A DNA stretch of 10,287 nucleotides from Planctomycetaceae bacterium. Its GTDB lineage: Bacteria > Planctomycetota > Phycisphaerae > Phycisphaerales > SM1A02. Every line of letters begins with the position of its first letter. Positions within the stretch are counted from its first letter, which is position 1. The translations under genes were made by a program, and so were the position numbers. The DNA lies in NCBI GenBank assembly GCA_002684315.1, contig NYVB01000084.1:1-10287 (forward strand), in the 5' to 3' direction. Positions 1 through 7,116 of the stretch are shown here, one piece after another. Below the pieces are notes generated by a model that was given only the letters and a program-made list of their open reading frames with translations, did not search any database and was not told the origin of the DNA.

Positions 1-2
1 GG

Positions 3-164
3 TATCTGATGATCACCTTCGGTGCGGCCTTCGGTTTCACCGTGATGGGGCGAATCGCTCTGCTTGCCGCACGAGTCGAATTCCTCTTCGATGACTGGAT
101 GTGGTTGATCGACCCGATGCAGCAGCGCGAGTTCATCACGGCTTCGGTCGGCCTGCTCTTCTGA
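3..164 (+). CDS. C-terminal end of a membrane protein (partial)
   Basis: An open frame enters from the left edge and ends at a TGA at 162-164, giving 53 residues. The first part is hydrophobic (YLMITFGAAFGFTVMGRIAL, then LAARVEFLF) and reads like a last transmembrane helix. An aromatic, acidic stretch (DDWMWLIDP) and a short tail ending in LLF follow. The family cannot be told from this fragment, and no catalytic motif is visible. The next start codon lies about 35 bases downstream on the same strand, so the two could be co-transcribed. The other two plus frames are closed quickly by stops, which supports this frame. Confidence 0.6.
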   Translation, partial: YLMITFGAAFGFTVMGRIALLAARVEFLFDDWMWLIDPMQQREFITASVGLLF

Positions 165-198
165 ATTCGTCGGTTCACTCACATCAGGACCGATCGTG

Positions 199-492
199 AT
201 GCCAGAGCCCATCAAATCACTTTCCCATCGTCTTGCTCTTCAAGCCGGGACGTCCGGGCCCGTCCACGCCATCACCCAACTGGGTCCTGATGGAATGCCG
301 GCCTCCACCATCGACTGTGAAACGCTCTGGCGTCGAGTCAACGGCCTCGCATCCAGAGCGTGGGCAATCGGGGTCACCGCCTACGCGCCCCGGGCAAATG
401 ATCGCTCGGGCAGGCTCCAATCGATCATCTCGATATTTCGCACATCGTTCGGGAGCACGGTTGACGGTCTGGCCGTTCGAGTCCTTTCATGA
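199..492 (+). CDS. Short hypothetical ORF, possibly a truncated adenylate-forming enzyme
   Basis: This 97-residue frame starts at ATG 199 (a GTG at 196 is directly adjacent). AGGA at 186-189 lies at good ribosome-binding distance. It begins 34 bases after the membrane protein stop. Third codon positions are mostly G or C, like the real genes nearby, so it was probably coding. Residues about 20-60 (ITQLGPDGMPAS, then ETLWRRVNGLASRAWAIGV) resemble the N-terminal part of AMP-binding acyl ligases, where a TYAELxRRVxxLAxxLxxxGV pattern is usual. The next region (FGSTVDGLAVRVLS) faintly recalls the C-terminal subdomain of the same family. The core ATP-binding motif is absent, and only about 180 bases remain before the next gene, so a complete enzyme is impossible here. 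It could equally be an unrelated small protein. The family match is inference only. Confidence 0.4.
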   Translation: MPEPIKSLSHRLALQAGTSGPVHAITQLGPDGMPASTIDCETLWRRVNGLASRAWAIGVTAYAPRANDRSGRLQSIISIFRTSFGSTVDGLAVRVLS

Positions 493-569
493 TGGGACCC
501 GAGCCGGATTTTCTCCGACGTCTCTGACGGCATCTTGTGAACTCAAAGCGATGCCATTGTGCGGTGTTT

Positions 570-652
570 CACGTCTTCCGTTGTGACGTGCGTACTCTCG
601 TGCTCCATCGAAAGCACGTCGCTTTCGAATGAATTCGAACCCGGTGGGGTTC
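570..652 (+). promoter_or_regulatory. Cluster of short hairpins in the leader of the 673-1317 gene
   Basis: Four perfect inverted repeats are packed into 83 bases just before the ribosome binding site. They are CACGTC 570-575 with GACGTG 585-590; CGTGCT 599-604 with AGCACG 613-618; TTCGAA 624-629 with TTCGAA 634-639; and GAACCC 637-642 with GGGTTC 647-652. The last two overlap, so only one can form at a time. The stretch 493-672 has no gene I can support. The repeats could be RNA structure in the 5' leader or protein binding sites. The sequence does not decide between these. Confidence 0.4.
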
Positions 653-672
653 AGGACTCGAAGGAGCATGAC

Positions 673-1317
673 ATGACTGAATTGAAGAAGACGTCACATC
701 GACTGGCGGCGTGTGCGGGTGTTCTTGTCGGATGCGTCACCGCACTGGCGGGCGCGGACACCGTCTGTGCCTGGAATTTCAATCTCGACATGGATGAAAA
801 GACGGTCTGTCCAGCCGATCATGGCGTCGGGACTCTTGATGCGACCGTGTCCGAAGAGTGGTTGCGGTCCTATGCCGGAACCACCCTGGGGGCCTTTCTC
901 GATGACGAGGCCGGACGTTCTATGGGGTTTCGGGGGGCAGTGGCGAATGGCAGCGGTTTCGAGCTGGGGTTCTCCGCGACGGGTGAGTACATTCTTGAAT
1001 TCGCCTATCGATCGACGAAGACAGGTTTTCACGACTGCACCGTCGAGCACTTCACCGGTACGCAGTGGTCGCCGATCGGAAGTTTCGGAGACATCGACAC
1101 CGCCTCCGAATGGACGAAGGTCTCGCTTGAGTTGCCTGAGCTGAATGGGTCCACGAAGCTGCGTCTGATTCTTGATGGGGCGACGACATCGAGCAGCACG
1201 GCTCGTTTCGACAATCTCAGAGTCACGACCGTCCCTGCGCCCGCGGCGATACTGACCATGAGCGAACTCGTGGTGTGCGGTGTCCGTCCTCGTCGTGGCT
1301 CGAAGTCATCGTCCTGA
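673..1317 (+). CDS. Exported PEP-CTERM-like protein of unknown function
   Basis: The protein has 214 residues. AAGGAG at 661-666 lies 6 bases before ATG 673, which fixes the start against earlier in-frame codons. The N-terminus is a typical signal peptide: KK and HR in the first ten residues, a hydrophobic run from about 11 to 26, and likely cleavage after ALAGA near residue 28. The middle (about 33-186) has the look of a beta-sandwich, lectin or carbohydrate-binding-like domain, with alternating beta-type stretches ending in TARFDNLRVT. No catalytic motif is seen. The tail has VPAP (187-190), a short hydrophobic part (AAILTMSELVVCGV) and a basic RPRRGSK cluster, which is the plan of a PEP-CTERM exosortase signal. 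The hydrophobic part is short and broken by a Glu. The protein is likely exported and perhaps surface-attached. No exosortase gene is in the window. A hairpin terminator follows. Confidence 0.75.
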   Translation: MTELKKTSHRLAACAGVLVGCVTALAGADTVCAWNFNLDMDEKTVCPADHGVGTLDATVSEEWLRSYAGTTLGAFLDDEAGRSMGFRGAVANGSGFELGFSATGEYILEFAYRSTKTGFHDCTVEHFTGTQWSPIGSFGDIDTASEWTKVSLELPELNGSTKLRLILDGATTSSSTARFDNLRVTTVPAPAAILTMSELVVCGVRPRRGSKSSS

Positions 1318-1364
1318 ACGGATCGTGAACCATGCACCTCCGTGCACCGTCACCGGGGGGCCGG

Positions 1365-1404
1365 GAACGGCTCGGCTGTGATCTTGCGGTCGAGCCGTTC
1401 TTCT
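1365..1404 (+). terminator. Hairpin terminator after the 673-1317 gene
   Basis: GAACGGCTCG at 1365-1374 pairs perfectly with CGAGCCGTTC at 1391-1400 (10 bp, 16-base loop). A pyrimidine-rich, T-containing stretch starting TTCTTC follows. The T tract is interrupted, so efficiency is uncertain. On the minus strand no T tract follows, so it is not an obvious terminator for pdxA, which ends at 1450. A smaller hairpin, TGCAC/GTGCA, lies at 1333-1346. Confidence 0.5.
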
Positions 1405-1449
1405 TCATTGGTCTCTTGTTCGCCACCCGTTCATTCCGGGTCGCGTCGA

Positions 1450-2505
1450 TCAAAGACTTTCGACCGGACTGATCCTGTTCTGCGCCATCGTGACCGCGAG
1501 TTTGACCGCCTCGATCATCGAGGAGGGGTCGGCCGTGTATTTTCCAGCGATGTCGTATGCGGTCCCGTGGTCCGGACTGGTCCTGATGATGGGTGTCCCT
1601 GTGGTCACGTTGACGGCGTCACGCCAGCCAAGCAGTTTCACGGGAATCAGTCCCTGGTCGTGATACATGGCCACCACCAGATCCCATTTTCCTTCAGCGG
1701 CACTGATGAAGATGGTGTCCGCCGGAAAAGGTCCATTGGCATCGATGCCTGCGTTCCGTGCCATTTCGATCGCGGGCTTGATCAGCCGGTCGTCTTCGTC
1801 TCCGAGGATCCCATTCTCTCCGGCATGAGGGTTCAGTCCACACACCGCGATCTTCGGCGATGAGATGCCGAGGTCCTTGAGAAAGCGATGCCCGATGTCG
1901 ATCGGATCGAAGACCTTCCCGATCGTCAGAAGATTCCGGAGGTCCATCAGGGGAATGTGCGCCGTCGCAAGAGCGACGGTGAGTCGCTTCGAACGAAACA
2001 GCATGGTGTGTCGTTTGGATTTCGTCCGGTGCGCGATCACTTCGGTATGACCTGGGAAACGTGAGCCGCTCATGACCCAGGCCTGTTTGCTGATGGGGGC
2101 CGTCACGATCGCATCGAGGCTTCTTGGCTCCTGAGGATCCCGCATGGCATCATCGATCGCATCCTCGACCAGTTTTCTCGACAGCAGGCCACCCGCCGGA
2201 CTTGGTCCCGGCAGGCTTGAACGGATACTTGGTGCCTGTTCATAATCCCGAACCAGGATCGAGTCCTGAATGGGTTGCTCGAGTCGAGGAGAATCATGGG
2301 GGATTCTCGACCAGCTCGTCTTGAGATCCAGTTTGTCGGCCGTGAACGTCAGGCGTTCGTTGGACCCGTAGATCACGTATCGAGCGTTTTTCAACGGTCC
2401 CAGCTCGGACAGGGCACGGACAACGATCTCCGGGCCGATTCCCAGCGGATCTCCCATCGTGATTCCGATGGTGGGGAGGTTGTGATGATTTCGTTCTCGT
2501 ACCAC
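1450..2505 (-). CDS. pdxA: 4-hydroxythreonine-4-phosphate dehydrogenase (PdxA)
   Basis: PdxA oxidises 4-phosphohydroxy-L-threonine with NAD(P) in the DXP-dependent pathway to pyridoxal 5'-phosphate. It is a cytosolic, metal-dependent dimer. The 351 residues carry the family signatures in order: ITMGDPLGIGPEIV (15-28), GHTE (152-155), ATAHIPL (180-186), CGLNPHAGE (222-230), GPFPADTIF (258-266), YHDQGLIPVK (281-290) and RTSPDHGTAYDIAG (308-321). His183, His227 and His282 match the spacing of the three metal-binding histidines of E. coli PdxA, and His153/Thr154 match its substrate-contacting pair. The length is normal to slightly long for the family. The start is GTG. No in-frame ATG lies upstream, and ITMGDP is too close to the end of the first strand to be the start. 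No clear Shine-Dalgarno sequence is visible. No other B6 gene is in the window. Confidence 0.96.
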   Translation of the reverse strand: MVRERNHHNLPTIGITMGDPLGIGPEIVVRALSELGPLKNARYVIYGSNERLTFTADKLDLKTSWSRIPHDSPRLEQPIQDSILVRDYEQAPSIRSSLPGPSPAGGLLSRKLVEDAIDDAMRDPQEPRSLDAIVTAPISKQAWVMSGSRFPGHTEVIAHRTKSKRHTMLFRSKRLTVALATAHIPLMDLRNLLTIGKVFDPIDIGHRFLKDLGISSPKIAVCGLNPHAGENGILGDEDDRLIKPAIEMARNAGIDANGPFPADTIFISAAEGKWDLVVAMYHDQGLIPVKLLGWRDAVNVTTGTPIIRTSPDHGTAYDIAGKYTADPSSMIEAVKLAVTMAQNRISPVESL

Positions 2506-2544
2506 GGCCTCATTCTAGTTGCCTTCACAATCGAAGGCCTCATT
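2506..2544 (-). repeat. Direct and inverted repeat just upstream of pdxA
   Basis: GGCCTCATT occurs at 2506-2514 and again at 2536-2544, exactly 30 bases apart. Between them lies the inverted repeat GCCTTC (2521-2526) and GAAGGC (2533-2538) with a 6-base centre. On the minus strand, TAGAAT (complement of 2512-2517) looks like a -10 hexamer placed so that transcription could begin at or near the GTG start codon. No convincing -35 hexamer is present at 16-18 bases. The arrangement could be an operator or chance. Confidence 0.3.
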
Positions 2545-2584
2545 TTGTTCCATCTTCGCTCGTGACTTGCTTTGTTTCTTCCCG

Positions 2585-2624
2585 AAAAGAAGAACAAGGG
2601 CGCTCGCCGAGGCAAGCGCCCTTG
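2585..2624 (-). terminator. Intrinsic terminator of the secreted protease gene
   Basis: CAAGGGCGCT (2595-2604) and AGCGCCCTTG (2615-2624) form a perfect 10-bp GC-rich stem with a 10-base loop. Read on the minus strand it is followed at once by TTCTTCTTTT, a classic U-rich tail. It lies 50 bases past the protease stop codon and upstream of the pdxA start, so pdxA is probably transcribed separately. Confidence 0.85.
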
Positions 2625-2640
2625 TGAAGGGGTCGTATGG

Positions 2641-2660
2641 CCGATCAGTGAAATGATCGG
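2641..2660 (-). repeat. Small inverted repeat in the protease 3' region
   Basis: CCGATCA (2641-2647) and TGATCGG (2654-2660) form a perfect 7-bp hairpin with a 6-base loop, between the protease stop and its terminator. A 10-base palindrome, GCTGATCAGC (2669-2678), overlaps the stop codon. Both may only be transcript-end structure. Confidence 0.35.
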
Positions 2661-2673
2661 GAGTGTCGGCTGA

Positions 2674-4785
2674 TCAGCAATCACCCCAGAAGGCGAGGAC
2701 GATCGCAAGGTCCTCCCCGTTCGTGGTTCCGTCACCGTTGATGTCGCCGCTTGGACTGTTCCAGCCGCCCAGGACACTGGCGAGGTCGGATCCACCCACG
2801 GTTCCGTCTCCGTTGGTGTCTGCAGGACAGTCGGTTGCACATGTGTCACTTTCGCAGTCTGATCCGACTCCGTTGAAGGTGCCGCCGGCGTTGGCGCAGA
2901 TGGAGCTGACCAGCTGGAAGCATCCGTCACCGATGCAGCAAGCACCGACCGGTTCTGCACACGTCTCGGTGTTGCAGGTGATGCCATCGCCTTCCCAGCT
3001 GCCACCGGCTGCAATGCAGGTGACCTCTGTCGCCAAGCTGCAGCTGGTCCCCAGGCAGCATGCGCCTTGAGGCTCCGGGTTGTCGATGAACGACGTGGTC
3101 ATGTCGTACGTGTTTTCAACGCCACTGTCCATGAAGACACGGGCGAAGATTCGGCGTGAGGCGAAATCAGTGATCGTGTTCGCCCAACTGACGAATTCGC
3201 CGTTGGTGTTCGTCTCGCCGACGGAGACGAGGTCTCCACTACAGGTGATCGCATAGAGCTCGATGTCCACATCACCGTTGGAGTGTGAGAAGTCGAGGTC
3301 GAACTGAACGGTCTGACCGCTGGGCACGTTCATGCGGTACCAGTCCTCGTCCGTGGACTTGACCACGAGGTCGTTGTAGGTCCCGGCCGAGTTGAAGAAG
3401 GTTGCCGTCGCACAGGTGTCGTTGTCGTCGTAGATGTCGTCATCCGGCTGACCGATGTCGAGGTATTCGTCGAACCCACCGGTCGAGTAGGCGTATGTGA
3501 ATCGTCCGTAGCCATCAAGACCGTTCGTGTTCGAGCAGGAGCTCGCGCCGCAGGTCAGGACGCCCATGAGCTTCTGGTCACTGCTTCGATAGGCGCCCGA
3601 GCCGGATGATCCGCCTTCGGTCACACCATCGTTCCAGCGAACACCGAACCAGCCTGTGGAGGACCCGCAGACCGGATTGGAGTTGATGTCGCCGAAGCTG
3701 ATCTTCATTCGATCACCCGCTGGGTGGTGCACGCACGTGACGTCAAGGTTCGTACCTGCCGTGTTGGTGGTCCATCCGACCCAGAAGCACGTTGATGGAA
3801 CCGATCCGGTCACTCGAAGAAGCGTGCTGTCCGAGTTCGCGTGTGTGTCGACCAGGGTCGATCCGAAGACGGACGTGCCACCCGAGGTGCTGCCATTGCA
3901 ATTGAGTCGTTCGTACCGGAAGATGAACTGGGCACTTGACGCAACGCTGTTGCTGGAGATGCAGTGGTTGGCTGTGATGTAATACGCTGTTTCGTTCTGT
4001 GACGAAGTCGCGATCAGCTGGCCCGAGCAGACATATCCGCCGCCGAACGAGACCAGGGCGGTTGCATCACCCACATCTTCCCAGTCGTCGTAGCAGGTGG
4101 CTTCGTTGTGGCAGTTTCCCGAGCCACCAGCCAGTCCATCCTTCATGATGGGGAGGTACCCGTGAACCACCTCGGTGAGTGCGAAAGGAAGCTCGTTCGA
4201 TTGAACCGTGTCGGGCTGGAAATATTCGACGATGACTGAATCGACGGGCTGGATCAGTGACCAGAGGTCGCCATTGTTCAAGGGGCCGTCATCAGTGAAG
4301 GGGCCGGCGACGGCTTCCTGAGCTCCGGGAGCGTATGTCCTCAGTTCAGCACCTTCAGGGAGGTCCATGTTCTCGATATGGATGTGAAGGTTTTCAGCAT
4401 CCACTGATCGAACTTCGATCTGCCAGAGCCGACCACCGGGGACATTGACCCAGACTCCATCGGTCGCATCGACCTGAATCGGCCTGGTGACACCGTATCT
4501 GAGTGGTGCTCCATCCTGCTGCTCGATCTCTCCCAGAAGAATGAGTTCGGTGTGGTCCATCGCGCGAAGAGACACGATCGGGCGAGGCATGAAGCCAAGT
4601 TCGTTTCGAACGGCGATGGGAAGCCTGGCTCCGATGGGTTTGGCTGGTCGATCAGCAAGTACTGATCGATGACCATCCGCTTCACGAACTTCAAGACTGA
4701 TTGCATGGTCTCGGTTCGTGTCGGCGGGTCCCGCGGCAGCGATGAAGCTGCTGGTCAAAAGGGTTGCCATGAGTGTCATTGTCAT
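2674..4785 (-). CDS. Secreted trypsin-fold serine protease with PPC, Cys-rich repeats and dockerin-like tail
   Basis: The protein has 703 residues and is predicted to act outside the cytoplasm. Its start ATG has GAGG 8 bases upstream, followed by a hydrophobic leader (MTMTLMATLLTSSFIAAAG) that lacks the usual basic N-terminus. A pro-region runs to about residue 220. The protease domain (about 221-440) resembles the lysyl-endopeptidase branch of family S1: CHNEATC (225-231), His274 in ITANHC, Asp319 in NSDSTLLRV and Ser394 in EGGSSGSGAY form a complete triad. Residues about 450-565 look like a pre-peptidase C-terminal (PPC) beta domain. Two six-cysteine repeats starting GACC follow (574-609 and 614-649). 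The end (652-703) has two calcium-binding-type loops, DTNGDGTVGGSDL and DINGDGTTNGEDL, as in dockerin type I, and finishes in GDC. The cleavage specificity is not known. A strong terminator follows, and transcription is probably monocistronic. Confidence 0.9.
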   Translation of the reverse strand: MTMTLMATLLTSSFIAAAGPADTNRDHAISLEVREADGHRSVLADRPAKPIGARLPIAVRNELGFMPRPIVSLRAMDHTELILLGEIEQQDGAPLRYGVTRPIQVDATDGVWVNVPGGRLWQIEVRSVDAENLHIHIENMDLPEGAELRTYAPGAQEAVAGPFTDDGPLNNGDLWSLIQPVDSVIVEYFQPDTVQSNELPFALTEVVHGYLPIMKDGLAGGSGNCHNEATCYDDWEDVGDATALVSFGGGYVCSGQLIATSSQNETAYYITANHCISSNSVASSAQFIFRYERLNCNGSTSGGTSVFGSTLVDTHANSDSTLLRVTGSVPSTCFWVGWTTNTAGTNLDVTCVHHPAGDRMKISFGDINSNPVCGSSTGWFGVRWNDGVTEGGSSGSGAYRSSDQKLMGVLTCGASSCSNTNGLDGYGRFTYAYSTGGFDEYLDIGQPDDDIYDDNDTCATATFFNSAGTYNDLVVKSTDEDWYRMNVPSGQTVQFDLDFSHSNGDVDIELYAITCSGDLVSVGETNTNGEFVSWANTITDFASRRIFARVFMDSGVENTYDMTTSFIDNPEPQGACCLGTSCSLATEVTCIAAGGSWEGDGITCNTETCAEPVGACCIGDGCFQLVSSICANAGGTFNGVGSDCESDTCATDCPADTNGDGTVGGSDLASVLGGWNSPSGDINGDGTTNGEDLAIVLAFWGDC

Positions 4786-5050
4786 CGTGTGGTCCTCATA
4801 TCTGGTTCTTGATGTCCGCGGGCTGCGTTTCGCTCGCAGTCATGGCTCAAGTGATGGTGGGGGTATCTGGATTTGCTACCTATAAAACTAAACCTCAAAG
4901 CGCCATGTATCAATATAAACGATCGATTATTTTCAAAACCTATTCAAATACTCTCAGAAACTGGACTCCCAAAGTGATACTCACTTCTTTCAGGTCGGGT
5001 TCAGTCGCTTGAAACATGTTTTAAAGAGAAAAAAAGCTGTTTGGAGAGCC
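4786..5050. other. AT-rich intergenic spacer
   Basis: No gene is seen here. Positions 4861-5040 are about 37% G+C by hand count (66 of 180), clearly below the flanking genes. The stretch should hold the minus-strand promoter of the protease gene, but I find no convincing -35/-10 pair. AAACATGTTT (5012-5021) is a 10-base palindrome that could be an operator half-pair. A run of seven A (5029-5035) reads as a T run on the minus strand after the transpeptidase stop, but the stem in front of it is only about 3 bp, so a terminator call is weak. Confidence 0.4.
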
Positions 5051-6256
5051 TCAGGGAAGAATCGTGATCTGGCTGCCCTGTTCCGTCAGTGCCTCATAAA
5101 TGACTTTGACATCTTCATCCCTCAATCTGATGCAGCCCATTGAACGCATGTCACCGATTGAATCAGGATCAATCGTGCCGTGGATGCCATAGCCCAGAAG
5201 CGTTTTGTTCTCCGGATCGATACCACGCAGTCCAATCCAGCGTTCACCAATTGGATTCTCGGGGTCGTCGGCGTAGAAGAATTCACCGGTCCTGGGGTTC
5301 GTCCATTGAGGATTGACGAGCCTGGAGTTGGTGCGAACGACGAATCGCCCTGTCGGGGTGCCGTCATAGGCCCCAAGCCCGACCGGATAGCTTGCGACGA
5401 TGACTTTGCCTGAGTCATTCTCGATATAGAGATCCATGGTGTAGTCACTCTTGTGCACAATGGCATGAAAGGTCCCGGAGGGGACTTTGAGTGATTGACC
5501 GACTCTGATGGCGTTTGGATTTCTCAGATTGTTGAGCCGTTGAATGATTCTCCAGTCCGCCGTGATCTGTCCTCGCTTGGCAATTCGTGACAGTGAATCA
5601 CCCTCAGAGACGATGTAACGGTCCACGAACGGATCGTTTGGAAGTGAGGATGGATCGAAGAACAGCACTCTTCCGAGGTCGTTCAGCTCCGCACGCGCGC
5701 TCTTCAGATCCTGGGATCCGAGTGTGCCTGATGCGATCAGTGAGGTGAGGCCGGCACGTGCCGCAATCGGATCCGTCATCGCCAGCGAGGCATACTCGCT
5801 GATCATGAGATTTCCATTCTGATCGGCACTCGTACTCTCGGCCACCGTGATGGGCGAGACCGGTTCGATCTCGGTAAGAATCTCAGTGCGGGGCTCGGGT
5901 GCCACAGCTTCTGTGACTCGTTCAAAGTCTGGTGTGGAAGAAACGTCCGGGGAAGGCATCGTTTCCATCGCCATATCGTCAATTTTAGGAGCAATTTCGC
6001 GTTCATTGTTGAACGAAGGCGTACTTTGGCTCTTTGCGAGTGGTGCGGTCTTGGATCCGCCATCCAAGGTGAGGATGGTCGCTTGATCACCGTCTGCCTG
6101 GAGTGAGCTTGGGCCGGACGTGGTCATCAAATAGATGCCCCCCAACCCGCAGATGATCAGAAGTACAGCGATCCAACGGCCGGGACGTCCCTTGCGCCTG
6201 CGGTACATGAATCGTCCTTGACCGATTTGTCTGCCTGATTGACTACCAAGTGCCAT
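5051..6256 (-). CDS. Membrane-anchored LysM / L,D-transpeptidase (YkuD family)
   Basis: YkuD-family L,D-transpeptidases make 3-3 peptidoglycan cross-links or attach proteins to it, through a catalytic cysteine. I chose ATG 6256 (401 residues) because GGAG lies 7 bases before it; an upstream TTG at 6340 has no such site. The N-terminus is cytosolic and basic (RRRKGRPGR), followed by one transmembrane helix (about 29-45) and a long low-complexity Pro/Ser/Thr/Glu linker that could cross the periplasm. A LysM domain follows (about 213-259, YIVSEGDSLSRIA to GQSLKVP). The catalytic domain is about 263-400, with HGT (His359) and SMGCIRL (Ser372, Cys375, Arg377). The usual His before Gly-Cys is Met here. 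It lies 100 bases downstream of the cyclo-ligase gene on the same strand and may share its transcript. Confidence 0.92.
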   Translation of the reverse strand: MALGSQSGRQIGQGRFMYRRRKGRPGRWIAVLLIICGLGGIYLMTTSGPSSLQADGDQATILTLDGGSKTAPLAKSQSTPSFNNEREIAPKIDDMAMETMPSPDVSSTPDFERVTEAVAPEPRTEILTEIEPVSPITVAESTSADQNGNLMISEYASLAMTDPIAARAGLTSLIASGTLGSQDLKSARAELNDLGRVLFFDPSSLPNDPFVDRYIVSEGDSLSRIAKRGQITADWRIIQRLNNLRNPNAIRVGQSLKVPSGTFHAIVHKSDYTMDLYIENDSGKVIVASYPVGLGAYDGTPTGRFVVRTNSRLVNPQWTNPRTGEFFYADDPENPIGERWIGLRGIDPENKTLLGYGIHGTIDPDSIGDMRSMGCIRLRDEDVKVIYEALTEQGSQITILP

Positions 6257-6356
6257 ATCTATGCTCCACATCTCTTCACTTTTGGTGACCGTACTGTTCC
6301 ATACTAGCTCTTGAGCCACCCGTTTCGGTTTTTTCCCCAACCCTTCAACGAGAACT

Positions 6357-6953
6357 TCACCATTGACGAGGTGCGCCTCCCGTCGGGGTCTTCAGGAGTT
6401 CTTTTTCGGTGACGATGAAGTCAACGCCTCGGTCATGGGGCTCGCGGGGAAGTCTCGCCTCAAGTTGGCACTTGAAGGCCACTCCCACTGTCACCGCGCC
6501 GTGACCCTTGGCGAGCAACCTGTCGTAGTACCCGCCTCCGAAACCCAATCTCCCACCATGGTGGTCGAATGCAACCCCTGGGACCAGAATCGCCTCGATT
6601 GGAGCACCGTCATGGGGCGGGCCTACCGGAGTTCTGATTCCAAACGCACCGATCGGGACGTCACACATCAAGCTCTTGAGTTCGACCAGATCCATGGCGC
6701 CCGGTGCGTCGAGAGTTCTTGGCAGCAGAACGGTGCGACCCTCGGCGCGCCATGCATCAAGCACTTGATCGATCATTGGTTCAGATGACAGTGGGGCGAA
6801 AGCCAGGATGGTCTGGACCGCCCGAAGTGGTTCACAGGTCGAGAGTCTCGACCTGAGAGCATGGCTCAGTGCTTCACGATGATCAGGGTTCAATCGACGA
6901 AGGCTTGAGAGCATCCTTTTTCGAACAGCGATCTTTTCCAGTTCAGGGCGCAT
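6357..6953 (-). CDS. 5-formyltetrahydrofolate cyclo-ligase
   Basis: This enzyme (MTHFS, called YgfA/Fau in E. coli) uses ATP to convert 5-formyl-THF to 5,10-methenyl-THF, returning a storage or inhibitory folate to one-carbon metabolism in the cytosol. The 198-residue length is normal. The signatures are a basic N-terminal helix with KRMLSSLRRL, the strand AILVPGVAFD (121-130) and the hallmark RLGFGGGYYDRLL (135-147), which forms the nucleotide and substrate site. AAGGA lies 9 bases before the ATG. The gene is divergent from glmS across a 212-base intergenic region. In proteobacteria the 6S RNA gene often sits just before this gene; I see no convincing 6S fold here. The last residues (TGGAPRQW) are ordinary. 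No frameshift or missing motif is seen. Confidence 0.94.
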   Translation of the reverse strand: MRPELEKIAVRKRMLSSLRRLNPDHREALSHALRSRLSTCEPLRAVQTILAFAPLSSEPMIDQVLDAWRAEGRTVLLPRTLDAPGAMDLVELKSLMCDVPIGAFGIRTPVGPPHDGAPIEAILVPGVAFDHHGGRLGFGGGYYDRLLAKGHGAVTVGVAFKCQLEARLPREPHDRGVDFIVTEKELLKTPTGGAPRQW

Positions 6954-7116
6954 CAGGATCTTTCCTTCTCGGTCATACCTGCTTGCTTCCTTGGTCCGGG
7001 TGATTTGTTAGGGCCGAGAACCATAATTCAGAGCCCTGAGAGCTTAAAACTGTCTTCCAATCTGAACTCTTTGATCAGTCCTGAAGAACAGAGTGCCGAT
7101 TTCAATGGTGTCATCT

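Noticed and set aside
461..490. TTGACG as a -35 box for the 673-1317 gene
   Set aside because: The only -10 at usable distance is TTTCAT with an 18-base spacer, a poor match.
1342..1863. Plus-strand frame opposite the end of pdxA (173 residues)
   Set aside because: Antisense shadow of PdxA; no ribosome binding site, and it begins inside the terminator region.
2391..3014. Minus-strand frame across the pdxA start and protease end (207 residues)
   Set aside because: It crosses the strong terminator at 2585-2624 and overlaps two real genes in another frame.
5029..5050. Intrinsic terminator for the L,D-transpeptidase
   Set aside because: There is a T run on the minus strand but no stem longer than about 3 bp before it.
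6257..6340. TTG start giving a 28-residue longer L,D-transpeptidase
   Set aside because: No ribosome binding site there, whereas ATG 6256 has GGAG at 7 bases.
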